From Bifidobacterium breve (lineage in GTDB: Bacteria > Actinomycetota > Thermoleophilia > Solirubrobacterales > Solirubrobacteraceae): a DNA stretch of 64,000 nt. Shown piece by piece: positions 9,494 through 17,022 of the stretch. Numbering within the stretch: the stretch's first letter is position 1; every line of letters begins with the position of its first letter. The notes under the pieces are model-generated. The model was not told where the DNA came from. It was given only the letters and a program-made list of their open reading frames with translations, and ran no database searches. Both the position numbers and the translations under genes were made by a program. The stretch lies in the NCBI GenBank assembly GCA_945878865.1, contig CAMCUD010000005.1, positions 62,001 through 126,000 of the forward strand, in the 5' to 3' direction.

Positions 9494-10666
9494 TCAGCTG
9501 GCAGCCGCCAGGTTCAGCAGCCGGTTCTGCGTCGTCGTGCACCCGAAGAAGATGTACGTGCAGTACGTCCGGATGCTGGTGACCTTGCCCTTGACGGACC
9601 GGTCGACGATCGCCTGCTGGACCTGTGCCGGCGTCAATGCCGGGGTGGCCGACAGCAGCCGCGCTGCCACGCCCGCGGCGTGCGGCGTGGCCATCGACGT
9701 GCCGTTGTAGCTCGCCGTCGCGGTGTCCGACGAGCTGACCGCCGACACGACGCCGACGCCCGGCGCGATGACGTCGACACAGGAGCCGGTGTTCGAGAAC
9801 GACGCGAACTTGTCGGTCTGGTCGCTGGCCGCCACGGTGATCGCGTTCGCGACACGAGCCGGCGAGCTCGTGCAAGCCGTGGTGCTGCTGTTGCCGGCGG
9901 CGACGGAGACGGACACGCCGTCGTTGACGAGGTTGTTCACCGCCGTGTCGACGGCCGAGCTGGCGCCACCGCCCAGGCTCATGTTCGCCACGGCCGGCTG
10001 CCCCGCCTGGTGGTTAGCGATTGCCCAATCGATGCCGGCGATGACGTTCGTGTTCGTGCCGCTGCCGTCGCAGCCCAGCACCCGGACGGCGATGAGCCGC
10101 GTCGCCTTCGCGACGCCGTAGGTCTTGCCGCCGATCGTGCCCGCGACGTGCGTGCCGTGGCCGTTGCAGTCCTGGCCGTTGCCGCCGGTCGCGTCCTTGC
10201 CGATGACCGCGCGGCCCTCGAACTCGGTGTGCGTCGTGCGGATCCCGGTGTCGATCACGTAGGCGTCGACCCCGGCGCCCGCCGACGTGTACGAGTAGCT
10301 GCTGCTCAGCGGCAGCGCGGCTTGATCGATGCGGTCCAGGCCCCACGGCGGCGCGGCCTGCGTCGCCGAGATGGACATCCGCTGCTCCGGCTCGATGCTG
10401 ATCTGCCCCGGCAGCCGGACCTTGCCCGGCAGCTTGACGGGCAGCGTGATGACGACGCCGTTGATGGCCCGCTGGTAAGCCGCCACGACATCGCCGCCGA
10501 GCGGCGCGAGCCGCTGATCGATCTCCGCCGCGCGGGCGGGCGCGGCCCCGTCCGCGCGGTCGAGCTGCACGATGTACCGGTAGTTCTGCGCCTGGGCGAC
10601 GCCCGGCGCCGCGATGGCTCCCGCCAGTGCGCACGCCGCGACCGCGACCAGATGACGACCCTGCAT
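9494..10666 (-). CDS. Secreted subtilisin-like serine protease (S8, proteinase K type)
   Basis: 390 residues. The start at 10666 has a strong GGAGGAG site 6 bases upstream. A signal peptide (about 1-26, VAQA) is followed by an inhibitor I9-type propeptide (about 28-103) and the S8 catalytic domain. The triad is intact: Asp139 ([10 protein letters not shown]), His170 ([13 protein letters not shown]) and Ser324 ([12 protein letters not shown]). Six cysteines suggest extracellular disulfides. It should mature outside the cell as an endopeptidase. It belongs spatially to the kinase/FHA island and could be an output or a processing enzyme for the ectodomains; that link is inference. It ends in a strong hairpin. 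Confidence 0.93.
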   Translation of the reverse strand: MQGRHLVAVAACALAGAIAAPGVAQAQNYRYIVQLDRADGAAPARAAEIDQRLAPLGGDVVAAYQRAINGVVITLPVKLPGKVRLPGQISIEPEQRMSISATQAAPPWGLDRIDQAALPLSSSYSYTSAGAGVDAYVIDTGIRTTHTEFEGRAVIGKDATGGNGQDCNGHGTHVAGTIGGKTYGVAKATRLIAVRVLGCDGSGTNTNVIAGIDWAIANHQAGQPAVANMSLGGGASSAVDTAVNNLVNDGVSVSVAAGNSSTTACTSSPARVANAITVAASDQTDKFASFSNTGSCVDVIAPGVGVVSAVSSSDTATASYNGTSMATPHAAGVAARLLSATPALTPAQVQQAIVDRSVKGKVTSIRTYCTYIFFGCTTTQNRLLNLAAAS

Positions 10667-10755
10667 AGGTGACTCCTCCCCCTGCGCGGACGCCCCTGCG
10701 CCCGCCGTGTGACCGGGCCATCCTCTCACCCGACGCAAGCCCGCGCCCGAGAACG

Positions 10756-10861
10756 ACGAAGGGCGCCCCACAGGACGCCCTTCGTACGACGCTGGTCACG
10801 GATGATTCGGCTCTGCCGAATCATCCAATGAAGTAGCGAGCCCCCTGGGCGAGCTACTTCA
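10756..10861 (-). terminator. Three stacked hairpins after rplL
   Basis: In transcription order: a 9-bp stem 10829-10837/10853-10861 that includes the rplL stop codon, a perfect 12-bp stem 10800-10811/10815-10826 with a 3-base loop, and a 10-bp stem 10756-10765/10776-10785. None has a U-run. Together they probably stop the ribosomal operon and could also block reverse transcription. Confidence 0.65.
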
Positions 10862-11237
10862 CCTCGACAGAGGCGCCAGCCTCCTCGAGCTCCGCCTTCA
10901 GCTTGTCGGCCTCGTCGCGCTCGATGCCCTCCTTGACGGGCTTCGGAGCCTCGTCGACGAGCGCCTTGGCCTCCTTCAGGCCCAGGCCGGTCGCCGCGCG
11001 GACGACCTTGATGACCTGGATCTTCTTGTCGCCGGCGCCGGTCAGGATGACGTCGACGGTCGAGGACTCCTCCGCGGCGGCCTCGCCGCCACCGCCACCG
11101 CCCGCGGCGGCCGGGGCCGCAGCGGCGACGGCCGTCGCCGACACGCCGAACTCCTCCTCGAGCGCCTTGATGCGCTCGGCCAGCTCGAGCACCGAAATGC
11201 TCTTGAGCTCGTCAATCCACTCTGCAGTCGTCGCCAT
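10854..11237 (-). CDS. rplL: 50S ribosomal protein L7/L12
   Basis: 127 residues. The N-terminal dimerisation helices (about 1-35), an Ala/Gly hinge (about 36-55) and the C-terminal factor-binding domain with [20 protein letters not shown] and a closing GASVEVK are all standard. L7/L12 forms the ribosomal stalk with L10 and recruits translation GTPases. It starts 2 bases after the rplJ stop. Usually rpoB follows this gene; here a hairpin array and a protease gene follow instead. Confidence 0.98.
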   Translation of the reverse strand: MATTAEWIDELKSISVLELAERIKALEEEFGVSATAVAAAAPAAAGGGGGGEAAAEESSTVDVILTGAGDKKIQVIKVVRAATGLGLKEAKALVDEAPKPVKEGIERDEADKLKAELEEAGASVEVK

Positions 11238-11239
11238 GG

Positions 11240-11926
11240 TTACTCCTCGTTGTTCTCAGTGGGGGTGTCCTCAGCCGGGGCCGCATCGGCCTCGGCCTCG
11301 GGGGCGGACTCAGCCTCGGCCTCAGCGGCCGGGGCCTCCTCGGCGGGCGCCTCGGCGTCAGCCGCGGGAGCGGCCTCAGCAGCAGGAGCCTCGCCTGCGG
11401 GCAGTTCGCCCGAAGCCTTCTTGTCGTTGACCGCGGCGAGCGCGATCGCCAAGCCGCCGAGCAGCCCGTTGAGGCTGCGGGCGAGACCCGTGATCGGGGA
11501 CGCGACGATGCCGACGAGCTGCCCGTACAGGACCTCGCGCGACGGCAGCTTGCTGATCGCCGTGATGTCGTCGGCGCTCAGGGCGTTGCCGTCCATGAGG
11601 CCGCCCTTGAAGGGCAGCAGCTCGGTCTCCTTCGCGGCGTCGCTCAGGGTCTTCGCCGCCGCAGCGGCGTCGCCCTTGACGAACGCGAGGGCCGTCGGGC
11701 CCTCCAGGAGGGCCTTCAGCGCGTCGGCGCCGGCCTGGTCGGCGGCACGCTCGGTGAGCGTGTTCTTGACCACGCGGAAGGTCGTGTCCGACTCGCGCAG
11801 CTTCGCGCGGACGTCGGCGACCTGCGCCACCGTGATCCCGCGGTAGTCCACGGCGAACACGGCCTGGCTCTCGTTGATCTCAGCGGTGATCTCATCGATC
11901 ACCGCAGCTTTTTCTGCTCGGTTCAC
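11240..11926 (-). CDS. rplJ: 50S ribosomal protein L10 with acidic Ala/Glu tail
   Basis: 228 residues from a GTG at 11926 with GAGGAGG 5 bases upstream. The first 168 or so residues are ordinary L10, including the C-terminal helix that binds L7/L12 dimers. The last 60 residues are a low-complexity Ala/Glu/Pro tail with no counterpart in short L10 proteins of about 165-180 residues. Such tails occur in some actinobacteria, and their role is unknown. It is co-transcribed with rplL (2-base gap) and separated from rplA by a structured 75-base leader. Confidence 0.97.
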   Translation of the reverse strand: MNRAEKAAVIDEITAEINESQAVFAVDYRGITVAQVADVRAKLRESDTTFRVVKNTLTERAADQAGADALKALLEGPTALAFVKGDAAAAAKTLSDAAKETELLPFKGGLMDGNALSADDITAISKLPSREVLYGQLVGIVASPITGLARSLNGLLGGLAIALAAVNDKKASGELPAGEAPAAEAAPAADAEAPAEEAPAAEAEAESAPEAEADAAPAEDTPTENNEE

Positions 11927-12001
11927 AAGCCTCCTCGGCCGGGCTTCCGGCGGGGTGCGACAGACCCCGCCCGCCGGCGGTCTTCGGTGGCCTCGTGGGG
12001 G
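11927..12001 (-). promoter_or_regulatory. Candidate L10 leader upstream of rplJ
   Basis: The gap between rplA and rplJ folds into a hairpin (arms 11949-11956 and 11964-11971, GGCGGGGT/ACCCCGCC in plus-strand order) ahead of the rplJ ribosome site. Many bacteria bind L10(L12)4 to such a leader to repress rplJL translation. Whether a kink-turn is present could not be judged. Confidence 0.4.
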
Positions 12002-12724
12002 CTACGCAGCGGCGGGCGTAGCCTCCCCGAGGATGTCGCGGGTACGGGTGGGGTCGACCTTGATGCCGGGGCCCTGGGTCGACGTGAGGGTGATCGTCTT
12101 GAGGTACTTGCCCTTGGCGGCGGACGGCTTGGCCCGCTGGAGCTCCTCGATCACCGCGGCGTAGTTCTCGAGCAGCTGCTGCTCGGGGAACGACTTCTTG
12201 CCGATGACGAGATGGACGATCGCCGTGCGGTCCGTGCGGTACTCGACCTTGCCGGCCTTGGACTCGCTGACGGCCTTCGTGACGTCCATCGTGACCGTGC
12301 CGACCTTCGGGTTCGGCATCTTGCCCGACGGGCCGAGGATGCGGCCGAGGCGGCCGACCACCGGCATGAGGTCGGGCGTCGCGATCGCGACGTCGAAGTC
12401 GCTGAAGCCCTCTTCGATCTTCTTGGCGAGGTCCTCGGCGCCCACGATGTCGGCGCCGGCCTCCTCGGCCTCGCGCGCCTTGTCGCCCTGGGCGAAGACG
12501 GCGATCTTGACCTCCTTGCCGAGGCCGTGGGGCATCGCGATCGTCCCGCGGAGCTGCTCGTCGGCGTGGCGGACGTTCAGCCCGGTGCGGACGTGGATCT
12601 CGACCGACTCGTCGAACTTCTCGCTGCCGGGCAGCGACTTGAGCAGGGAGATCGCCTCGTTGGGCTCGTACTCGCGGTTGCGATCCACCTGCGCGAGCGC
12701 GGACGTGTGCGTCTTGCCGGCCAT
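12002..12724 (-). CDS. rplA: 50S ribosomal protein L1
   Basis: 240 residues, normal length for L1. The RNA-binding domain I and the inserted domain II are clear, with conserved GRLGRILGPSGKMPNPKVGT in the middle and the usual YRTDRTAIVHLVIGK stretch. It lies at the ribosomal L1 stalk and moves E-site tRNA. The start overlaps the rplK stop by one base (TGATG), indicating translational coupling. Confidence 0.98.
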   Translation of the reverse strand: MAGKTHTSALAQVDRNREYEPNEAISLLKSLPGSEKFDESVEIHVRTGLNVRHADEQLRGTIAMPHGLGKEVKIAVFAQGDKAREAEEAGADIVGAEDLAKKIEEGFSDFDVAIATPDLMPVVGRLGRILGPSGKMPNPKVGTVTMDVTKAVSESKAGKVEYRTDRTAIVHLVIGKKSFPEQQLLENYAAVIEELQRAKPSAAKGKYLKTITLTSTQGPGIKVDPTRTRDILGEATPAAA

Positions 12725-13149
12725 CAGTCGACCACCTCCACGCCCATGGAGCGGGCGGTGCCGGCGATGATCGGGATCGCCTGCTCGACCGTGTGGGCGT
12801 TCAGATCGTTGAGCTTCTTCTCGGCGATCGCGCGCAGCTGGTCGGTCGTGATCTTGCCGACCTTGTCGCGGTGGGGCTCGCCGGAGCCCTTGTCCAGCCC
12901 GATCGCCTGCTTGATGAGCACCGCGGCGGGCGGCGTCTTCGTGACGAACGTAAACGAACGGTCCTCGTAGACCGTGATGACCACGGGGATGATCGTCCCG
13001 TTGTCCTGAGCCGTCTGGGCGTTGAACGCCTTGACGAACTCCATGATGTTGATGCCGTGCTGGCCCAGCGCCGGGCCGACCGGCGGTGCCGGGCTGGCCT
13101 GGCCGCCGGGGGCCTGCAGGCGGATCGTTGTCAGAACCTTCTTCGCCAT
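12724..13149 (-). CDS. rplK: 50S ribosomal protein L11
   Basis: 141 residues, typical length. [21 protein letters not shown] is the conserved N-terminal motif, and the C-terminal rRNA-binding domain is complete ([19 protein letters not shown]). L11 binds 23S rRNA at the GTPase centre. It follows nusG with a one-base gap and precedes rplA with overlapping stop and start. Confidence 0.98.
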   Translation of the reverse strand: MAKKVLTTIRLQAPGGQASPAPPVGPALGQHGINIMEFVKAFNAQTAQDNGTIIPVVITVYEDRSFTFVTKTPPAAVLIKQAIGLDKGSGEPHRDKVGKITTDQLRAIAEKKLNDLNAHTVEQAIPIIAGTARSMGVEVVD

Positions 13150-13150
13150 C

Positions 13151-13672
13151 TCAGATCTTCTTCACTTGGTCGAAACCGACTTCGACCGGGGTCTCACGGC
13201 CGAAGATGGACACTAGGACCTTCAGCTTGGACTGGTCCTCGTTGATCTCGGAGATCTCGCCGGAGAAGTCCGAGAGCGGGCCGGAGATCACCTTCACCGC
13301 CTCGCCCACGCTGAACTGCGTGCGCGTGCGCGGGCGCTCGGCGGTCTCGCGATGCAGCAGGCGATCCACCTCAGCCTGGGTGAGCGGAACCGGCTCGTTG
13401 CTCGCCCCGACGAAGCCCGTGATCCCCGGGGTGTTCTTCACCACGCTCCACGAGTCCTCGTTGAGGTCCATGTTCACCAGCACGTAGCCGGGCATCGTGC
13501 GCTTCTCGGTGGTGACCTTCTGGTTGTCCTTCATCTCGGACACCGTCTCGGTCGGCACCACGACCTGGCGCACGTTGCGCTTCTGCCCCATGGACATGAC
13601 GCGGTGCTCAAGGTTGTGCTTGACCTTGTTCTCGTGCCCGGAATAGGTGTTGACGACGTACCAGCGGAACAT
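13151..13672 (-). CDS. nusG: Transcription termination/antitermination factor NusG
   Basis: 173 residues from ATG 13672 ([17 protein letters not shown]), chosen because this is the conserved NusG N-terminus; longer frames add non-conserved residues. The NGN domain (about 3-105) and KOW domain (about 118-173, with [19 protein letters not shown]) are both complete. It binds RNA polymerase and couples it to Rho or the ribosome. Unlike many actinobacterial NusGs it has no long acidic N-terminal extension; here SecE carries one instead. It lies 23 bases after secE. Confidence 0.97.
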   Translation of the reverse strand: MFRWYVVNTYSGHENKVKHNLEHRVMSMGQKRNVRQVVVPTETVSEMKDNQKVTTEKRTMPGYVLVNMDLNEDSWSVVKNTPGITGFVGASNEPVPLTQAEVDRLLHRETAERPRTRTQFSVGEAVKVISGPLSDFSGEISEINEDQSKLKVLVSIFGRETPVEVGFDQVKKI

Positions 13673-13695
13673 GACTGAGCTCGGTTCTGGGGTGA

Positions 13696-14220
13696 CTAGA
13701 GGATGAGGTCGACGATTTCCTGGGCGACCTTGTCGGCCGCGCCGAGGTAGAGGCCCGCCACGACGACGAACCCGAGCGTCACCGCGGTGCCCTGGCCGAC
13801 CTGACGGCGGTCCGGCCACTGGACGCGCTGGAGCTCGGCCCAGGACGCCCGGAGGAACTGCACGAAGCGCGGCCCGCCCTTGCCCGTGGTGGGCTGACCC
13901 GGGGCGGTCGCGATGTGCGCGCCCTCCCGCTCGTCGGCCGGGATCTCCTCGAGGTGCTCGGGATGCGCGGCCTCGTCGGCCTGCTCGGCCGCGACGAGCT
14001 CGGCCTCGGAGAAGCCGTTCTCCTCGGCCGTCTCCCCGTCGGCGCCCTCGACGATGGCGGCTTCCGCCTCGTCGACCTCGTAGGAGGCGTGGTCGAGCTG
14101 GCCGGGCACGTTCTCGCGATGCAGGTGCTGCTGGCCGCCGCTGTCAGCGGTGCCTTCCTGCTCCTGCTTCTTGCGCAGACGCTCTTTGCGTTCCTGCGCG
14201 CGCTCGCGGTTACGGGACAC
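13696..14220 (-). CDS. secE: Preprotein translocase subunit SecE with long acidic N-terminus
   Basis: 174 residues, against 60-130 for most SecE proteins. The conserved core is at the end: [24 protein letters not shown], an amphipathic helix then one membrane helix (about 145-162). The first 110 residues are charged: a basic start ([18 protein letters not shown]) then an acidic Ala/Glu/Asp stretch, probably disordered. SecE clamps SecY in the membrane. Its position between rpmG and nusG is the standard arrangement. Confidence 0.95.
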   Translation of the reverse strand: MSRNRERAQERKERLRKKQEQEGTADSGGQQHLHRENVPGQLDHASYEVDEAEAAIVEGADGETAEENGFSEAELVAAEQADEAAHPEHLEEIPADEREGAHIATAPGQPTTGKGGPRFVQFLRASWAELQRVQWPDRRQVGQGTAVTLGFVVVAGLYLGAADKVAQEIVDLIL

Positions 14221-14241
14221 GACTCAACCCTCCACTGACGC

Positions 14242-14406
14242 CTACCGGGTCTCCCGGTGGGGCGTGTGGGTCTTGCACCACTTGCAGTACTTGCGCAGCG
14301 TGATGCGATCGGGGTTGTTGCGCTTGGACTTGTTGGTCTGGTAGTTGCGCCGCTTGCACTCCTCGCAGGCGAGGGTTACAGCGATGCGCACGTCTCCGCG
14401 GGCCAT
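14242..14406 (-). CDS. rpmG: 50S ribosomal protein L33 (zinc-binding form)
   Basis: 54 residues: [20 protein letters not shown], then a [16 protein letters not shown] end. Two CxxC pairs (Cys14/Cys17 and Cys41/Cys44) make this the C-plus, zinc-binding type. It is a small 50S protein near the E site. It leads the rpmG-secE-nusG-rplKAJL run; secE begins 21 bases further on. The tRNA-Trp gene that often sits here in bacteria is absent. Confidence 0.95.
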   Translation of the reverse strand: MARGDVRIAVTLACEECKRRNYQTNKSKRNNPDRITLRKYCKWCKTHTPHRETR

Positions 14407-14436
14407 TGGCGAGCTCCGGGGGCGAGGATGGGGCAG

Positions 14437-14462
14437 AAAAACGACCTGCGCCGGGCAGGTCG
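14437..14462 (-). terminator. Rho-independent terminator upstream of rpmG
   Basis: Stem CGACCTGC (14442-14449) with GCAGGTCG (14455-14462), a 5-base loop, and on the minus strand an immediate run of five T (14437-14441). This is the only clear U-tract terminator noticed in the window. It ends about 30 bases before the rpmG start, so it either blocks minus-strand read-through into the ribosomal operon or acts as an attenuator. Confidence 0.7.
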
Positions 14463-14472
14463 GAACGACAAT

Positions 14473-14485
14473 GGTAGCGGCTACC
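14473..14485. promoter_or_regulatory. GGTAGC-G-GCTACC dyad between rpmG and tetR
   Basis: A perfect 13-bp dyad lies 10 bases upstream of the TetR start at 14496. Its minus-strand reading contains TACCAT, a fair -10 for the rpmG operon. It is likely the TetR operator and would also overlap a minus-strand promoter. Confidence 0.45.
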
Positions 14486-14495
14486 GTTCGGATCG

Positions 14496-15197
14496 GTGAC
14501 GTCGCCCCCGAACGACACGCAGGCCGACTTCCTCGCCGCGCTCCGCGGTGACCTCGGTCCGCTGCCCCCAGGGCCGCAGACGCGCCCGCGCGAGGAGATC
14601 GCCGAGGTGCACCGCCGGCGCATCATCGCGGGCATGGCGCAGGCCCTGGCGACCAACGGGATCGCCCGCACGACGATCGCCGATGTGGTCCGCGAGGCGC
14701 AGGTCTCGCGCCGCACGTTCTACGAGCTCTTCGCGGACAAGACGACCTGCCTGATGGCCACGTACGACGCGTGCACGGACCTGCAGATGCGCTTCATCGA
14801 GGAGGCCGTCGAGGCCCGTGCGGGGCAGCCCTGGCAGGAGCGCATCACCGCCGGGATCCGCGCCTACCTGGAGATCATGCGCGCGCTGCCCGACCTTGCT
14901 CGGGTGCTCATCGTCGAGCTGCCGTCGGCCGGCCCGGAGGCGCTCGCGCGGGTGCGCGCCGGCCACGCGCGGTTCGCCGCCCTCGTGGTCCGCCTCGCCG
15001 AGCTGCACCGCGAGGACCTTCCCGCGGAGGCCGAGATGGACCAGCTCACCGCCGTGGCGATCGTCGGCGGGATCAACGAGCTGGTGCTCCAGGCCCTCGC
15101 GGCCGGCGAGGACCCGCACACCCCGATGATCGAGCGCACCGCGATGCGGCTCGTCGTCGGCGCCCTGATCGGCGCGCGCGACACCGCCGCGACCTGA
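14496..15197 (+). CDS. TetR/AcrR family transcriptional regulator
   Basis: 233 residues from GTG 14496. After a 40-residue leader, the TetR DNA-binding domain (about 40-100) reads [19 protein letters not shown] then [20 protein letters not shown], the standard helix-turn-helix plus tyrosine/phenylalanine anchor. The C-terminal ligand domain is helical and not specific enough to name an effector. It is divergent from rpmG and separated by a dyad operator; the downstream cassette is on the opposite strand and convergent. Confidence 0.9.
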   Translation: MTSPPNDTQADFLAALRGDLGPLPPGPQTRPREEIAEVHRRRIIAGMAQALATNGIARTTIADVVREAQVSRRTFYELFADKTTCLMATYDACTDLQMRFIEEAVEARAGQPWQERITAGIRAYLEIMRALPDLARVLIVELPSAGPEALARVRAGHARFAALVVRLAELHREDLPAEAEMDQLTAVAIVGGINELVLQALAAGEDPHTPMIERTAMRLVVGALIGARDTAAT

Positions 15198-15205
15198 GCG
15201 GCCGC

Positions 15206-16081
15206 CTACGCGCGGGCGCTCGCCTGCGGGTCCAAGCGCGTCATCTGCACGCTCGCCTTGAGCTCCGCGCCGGCCGTCCCCTGGTACACGCCCCGGATCG
15301 GCGGGACGTCCTGGTAGAAGCGGCCGTGGCCGATCTTGACGTGCGTCTCGCCCGCGAGCCGCCGGTTCGTCGGGTCGGCGCCGACCCACACTGGCTCGCC
15401 CCGACCGCCCGCGCCGGGCATGAGCGCCTCGATCCACGCGTGCGTCTCGACCTCCACCGAATCGTCGCCACCGTCCTCCTGCGCGTCCCAGAGGTAGCCG
15501 CTGACGTAGCGCGCCGCGATGCCCTGGCGCCGGAGCAGGATGAGCGCGAGGTGCGCGAAGTCCTGGCAGACGCCGGCGCCGCCGTCGAGCAGGTCGCTGA
15601 CCGTCGAGCCGACGTACGTGACGCCCGGCTGGTAGCGGAAGCGGTCGGGGATGAGCTCGGTGACCCAGTGCAGGGTCTTCAGCGGACTGTTCGCGCGGGC
15701 GACGCCCACGAGCTCCTCGAGCATCGCGTGGTCGGGCTCGTCTGGCGCGGGCAGCAGGAACTCGCCGCCGGCCAGCTCGTACGCGGGATGCCCCAGGCTC
15801 TCCCACGGCGCGTCGGGCGGGTCGACGGCCTCACCCGTCACCACACGCGCGCGGACGTCGATCGTCAGATGGTCGTGCGGACGGCTGATGCCGAACTCCA
15901 GGACGTCGGTGCCGAAGTAGTCCTGGTGGCGGCCGATGCGCGCCTCGGGGTCGACGCGCAGCTGGAAGTCGTCGAGGCGCTGATTGCTCGTAGTCGCCGG
16001 CCGGACGCGCAGGGCATTGAGGTTGTCGGTGACCTCGTGGTCGTACCGGTACTCGGTGAGGTAGCGGATGGAGAAGTGCAT
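15206..16081 (-). CDS. Transglutaminase-like cysteine protease/transferase
   Basis: 291 residues. The N-terminal beta domain (about 1-85, MHFSIRYLTEYRYDHEVTDN) is the bacterial transglutaminase N-domain, followed by a transglutaminase core. The triad is complete: Cys172 (GAGVCQDFAH), His214 (ETHAWIE) and Asp236 (GADPTN). No signal peptide is seen, so it should act in the cytoplasm. It overlaps the alpha-E gene by one base and closes a three-gene operon (ATP-grasp, alpha-E, transglutaminase) conserved in many bacteria. The shared substrate of this trio is unknown; peptide ligation and cleavage are the usual proposals. Confidence 0.92.
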   Translation of the reverse strand: MHFSIRYLTEYRYDHEVTDNLNALRVRPATTSNQRLDDFQLRVDPEARIGRHQDYFGTDVLEFGISRPHDHLTIDVRARVVTGEAVDPPDAPWESLGHPAYELAGGEFLLPAPDEPDHAMLEELVGVARANSPLKTLHWVTELIPDRFRYQPGVTYVGSTVSDLLDGGAGVCQDFAHLALILLRRQGIAARYVSGYLWDAQEDGGDDSVEVETHAWIEALMPGAGGRGEPVWVGADPTNRRLAGETHVKIGHGRFYQDVPPIRGVYQGTAGAELKASVQMTRLDPQASARA

Positions 16082-17019
16082 CAGGCGGCGGCCGGCGCGC
16101 CGGCGAAGTAGCGGTCGTGGACGTCGCGGTCGACCTTGCCCAGCTCGGCCTGGACCTGCTCGCAGATCTCGGCCAGGCGCGGCGCGGTGGCGGTGTCCTC
16201 CTCCGCGCGGCGGCGGAACTCCAGGTCAGCGGAGAGGCGGAGCAGCCGCAGCACCGGCTCGGCGTTGCGGGGGTTGTCGTCGGCGCGATTGAGCGACTGC
16301 TCGAGCAGATCGACCGACGCCGCGACGGAGTCGGGATACGCGCGCTCGAAGAGCAGGAAGCGCACGACCGGCCCGGCGTTCGGAGGTCCGGGGACCGCGC
16401 GGCGGTAGGCCTGCATCCCGCCCACGGCCTGCAGGAGGCTCAGCGCGTGCCCGTCGTCGCGCCCGCCGCCGCTGGCCGCCAGGGCGACGCGCAGCATCCG
16501 CAGCATCATGTCGGCGGACTCCAGCCGGCCTCCCGCCTGCAGAAACGAGTACGCCTCGTCGCGCAGCATCGTGCGGCGGGTCAGGCCCCAGAACAGCGCG
16601 GAGCGCTCCTTGACGTACTGGTAGACGGAGTAGGGGCCGACCCGCAGCCGCTCGGACAGGTCGCCCTCGCGCAGCTCGAGGTTCGTCGTGTTGATCGACT
16701 CCCACATCTCCTGGGAGATCACGTCGCGGACCGTGCGCGCGCCCTCCCGGGCCCGCCCGATGCACGCGACGACCGACGCCGGGTTGTCGGCGTCGAGGGT
16801 GAGGCTGCGCAGCACCTGGTCGCGGTGCGGCACCCCGCTGTCGTCGGTCTCGCCGCCCATCATCGCCAGGAGCGAGCCCCAGCTCAGCGTGACGCCGGCC
16901 TCCTCGGAGCGCGCCTGGACATCGGCCTGGAAGACGCCGTCGAGCATGCGCGCCGTGTGCTCGGCGCGGGAGAGGTTGCGGCCGAGCCAGTAGAGCTCGT
17001 GAGCGATCCGGGCGAGCAT
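16081..17019 (-). CDS. Alpha-E domain protein (DUF403)
   Basis: 312 residues, all-alpha, full length for the family. The hallmark start MLARIAHELYWLGRNLSRAE and internal MWESINTTNLELREG match the alpha-E superfamily, which nearly always sits beside circularly permuted ATP-grasp and transglutaminase genes. No catalytic residues are known. It follows the ATP-grasp gene by 3 bases and overlaps the transglutaminase start, so the three are made in step. Confidence 0.92.
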   Translation of the reverse strand: MLARIAHELYWLGRNLSRAEHTARMLDGVFQADVQARSEEAGVTLSWGSLLAMMGGETDDSGVPHRDQVLRSLTLDADNPASVVACIGRAREGARTVRDVISQEMWESINTTNLELREGDLSERLRVGPYSVYQYVKERSALFWGLTRRTMLRDEAYSFLQAGGRLESADMMLRMLRVALAASGGGRDDGHALSLLQAVGGMQAYRRAVPGPPNAGPVVRFLLFERAYPDSVAASVDLLEQSLNRADDNPRNAEPVLRLLRLSADLEFRRRAEEDTATAPRLAEICEQVQAELGKVDRDVHDRYFAGAPAAA

Positions 17020-17022
17020 GGG

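Noticed and set aside
14407-14495. Possible tRNA gene between tetR and rpmG
   Set aside because: The sequence folds into one terminator hairpin; no cloverleaf, anticodon arm or T-loop consensus is present.
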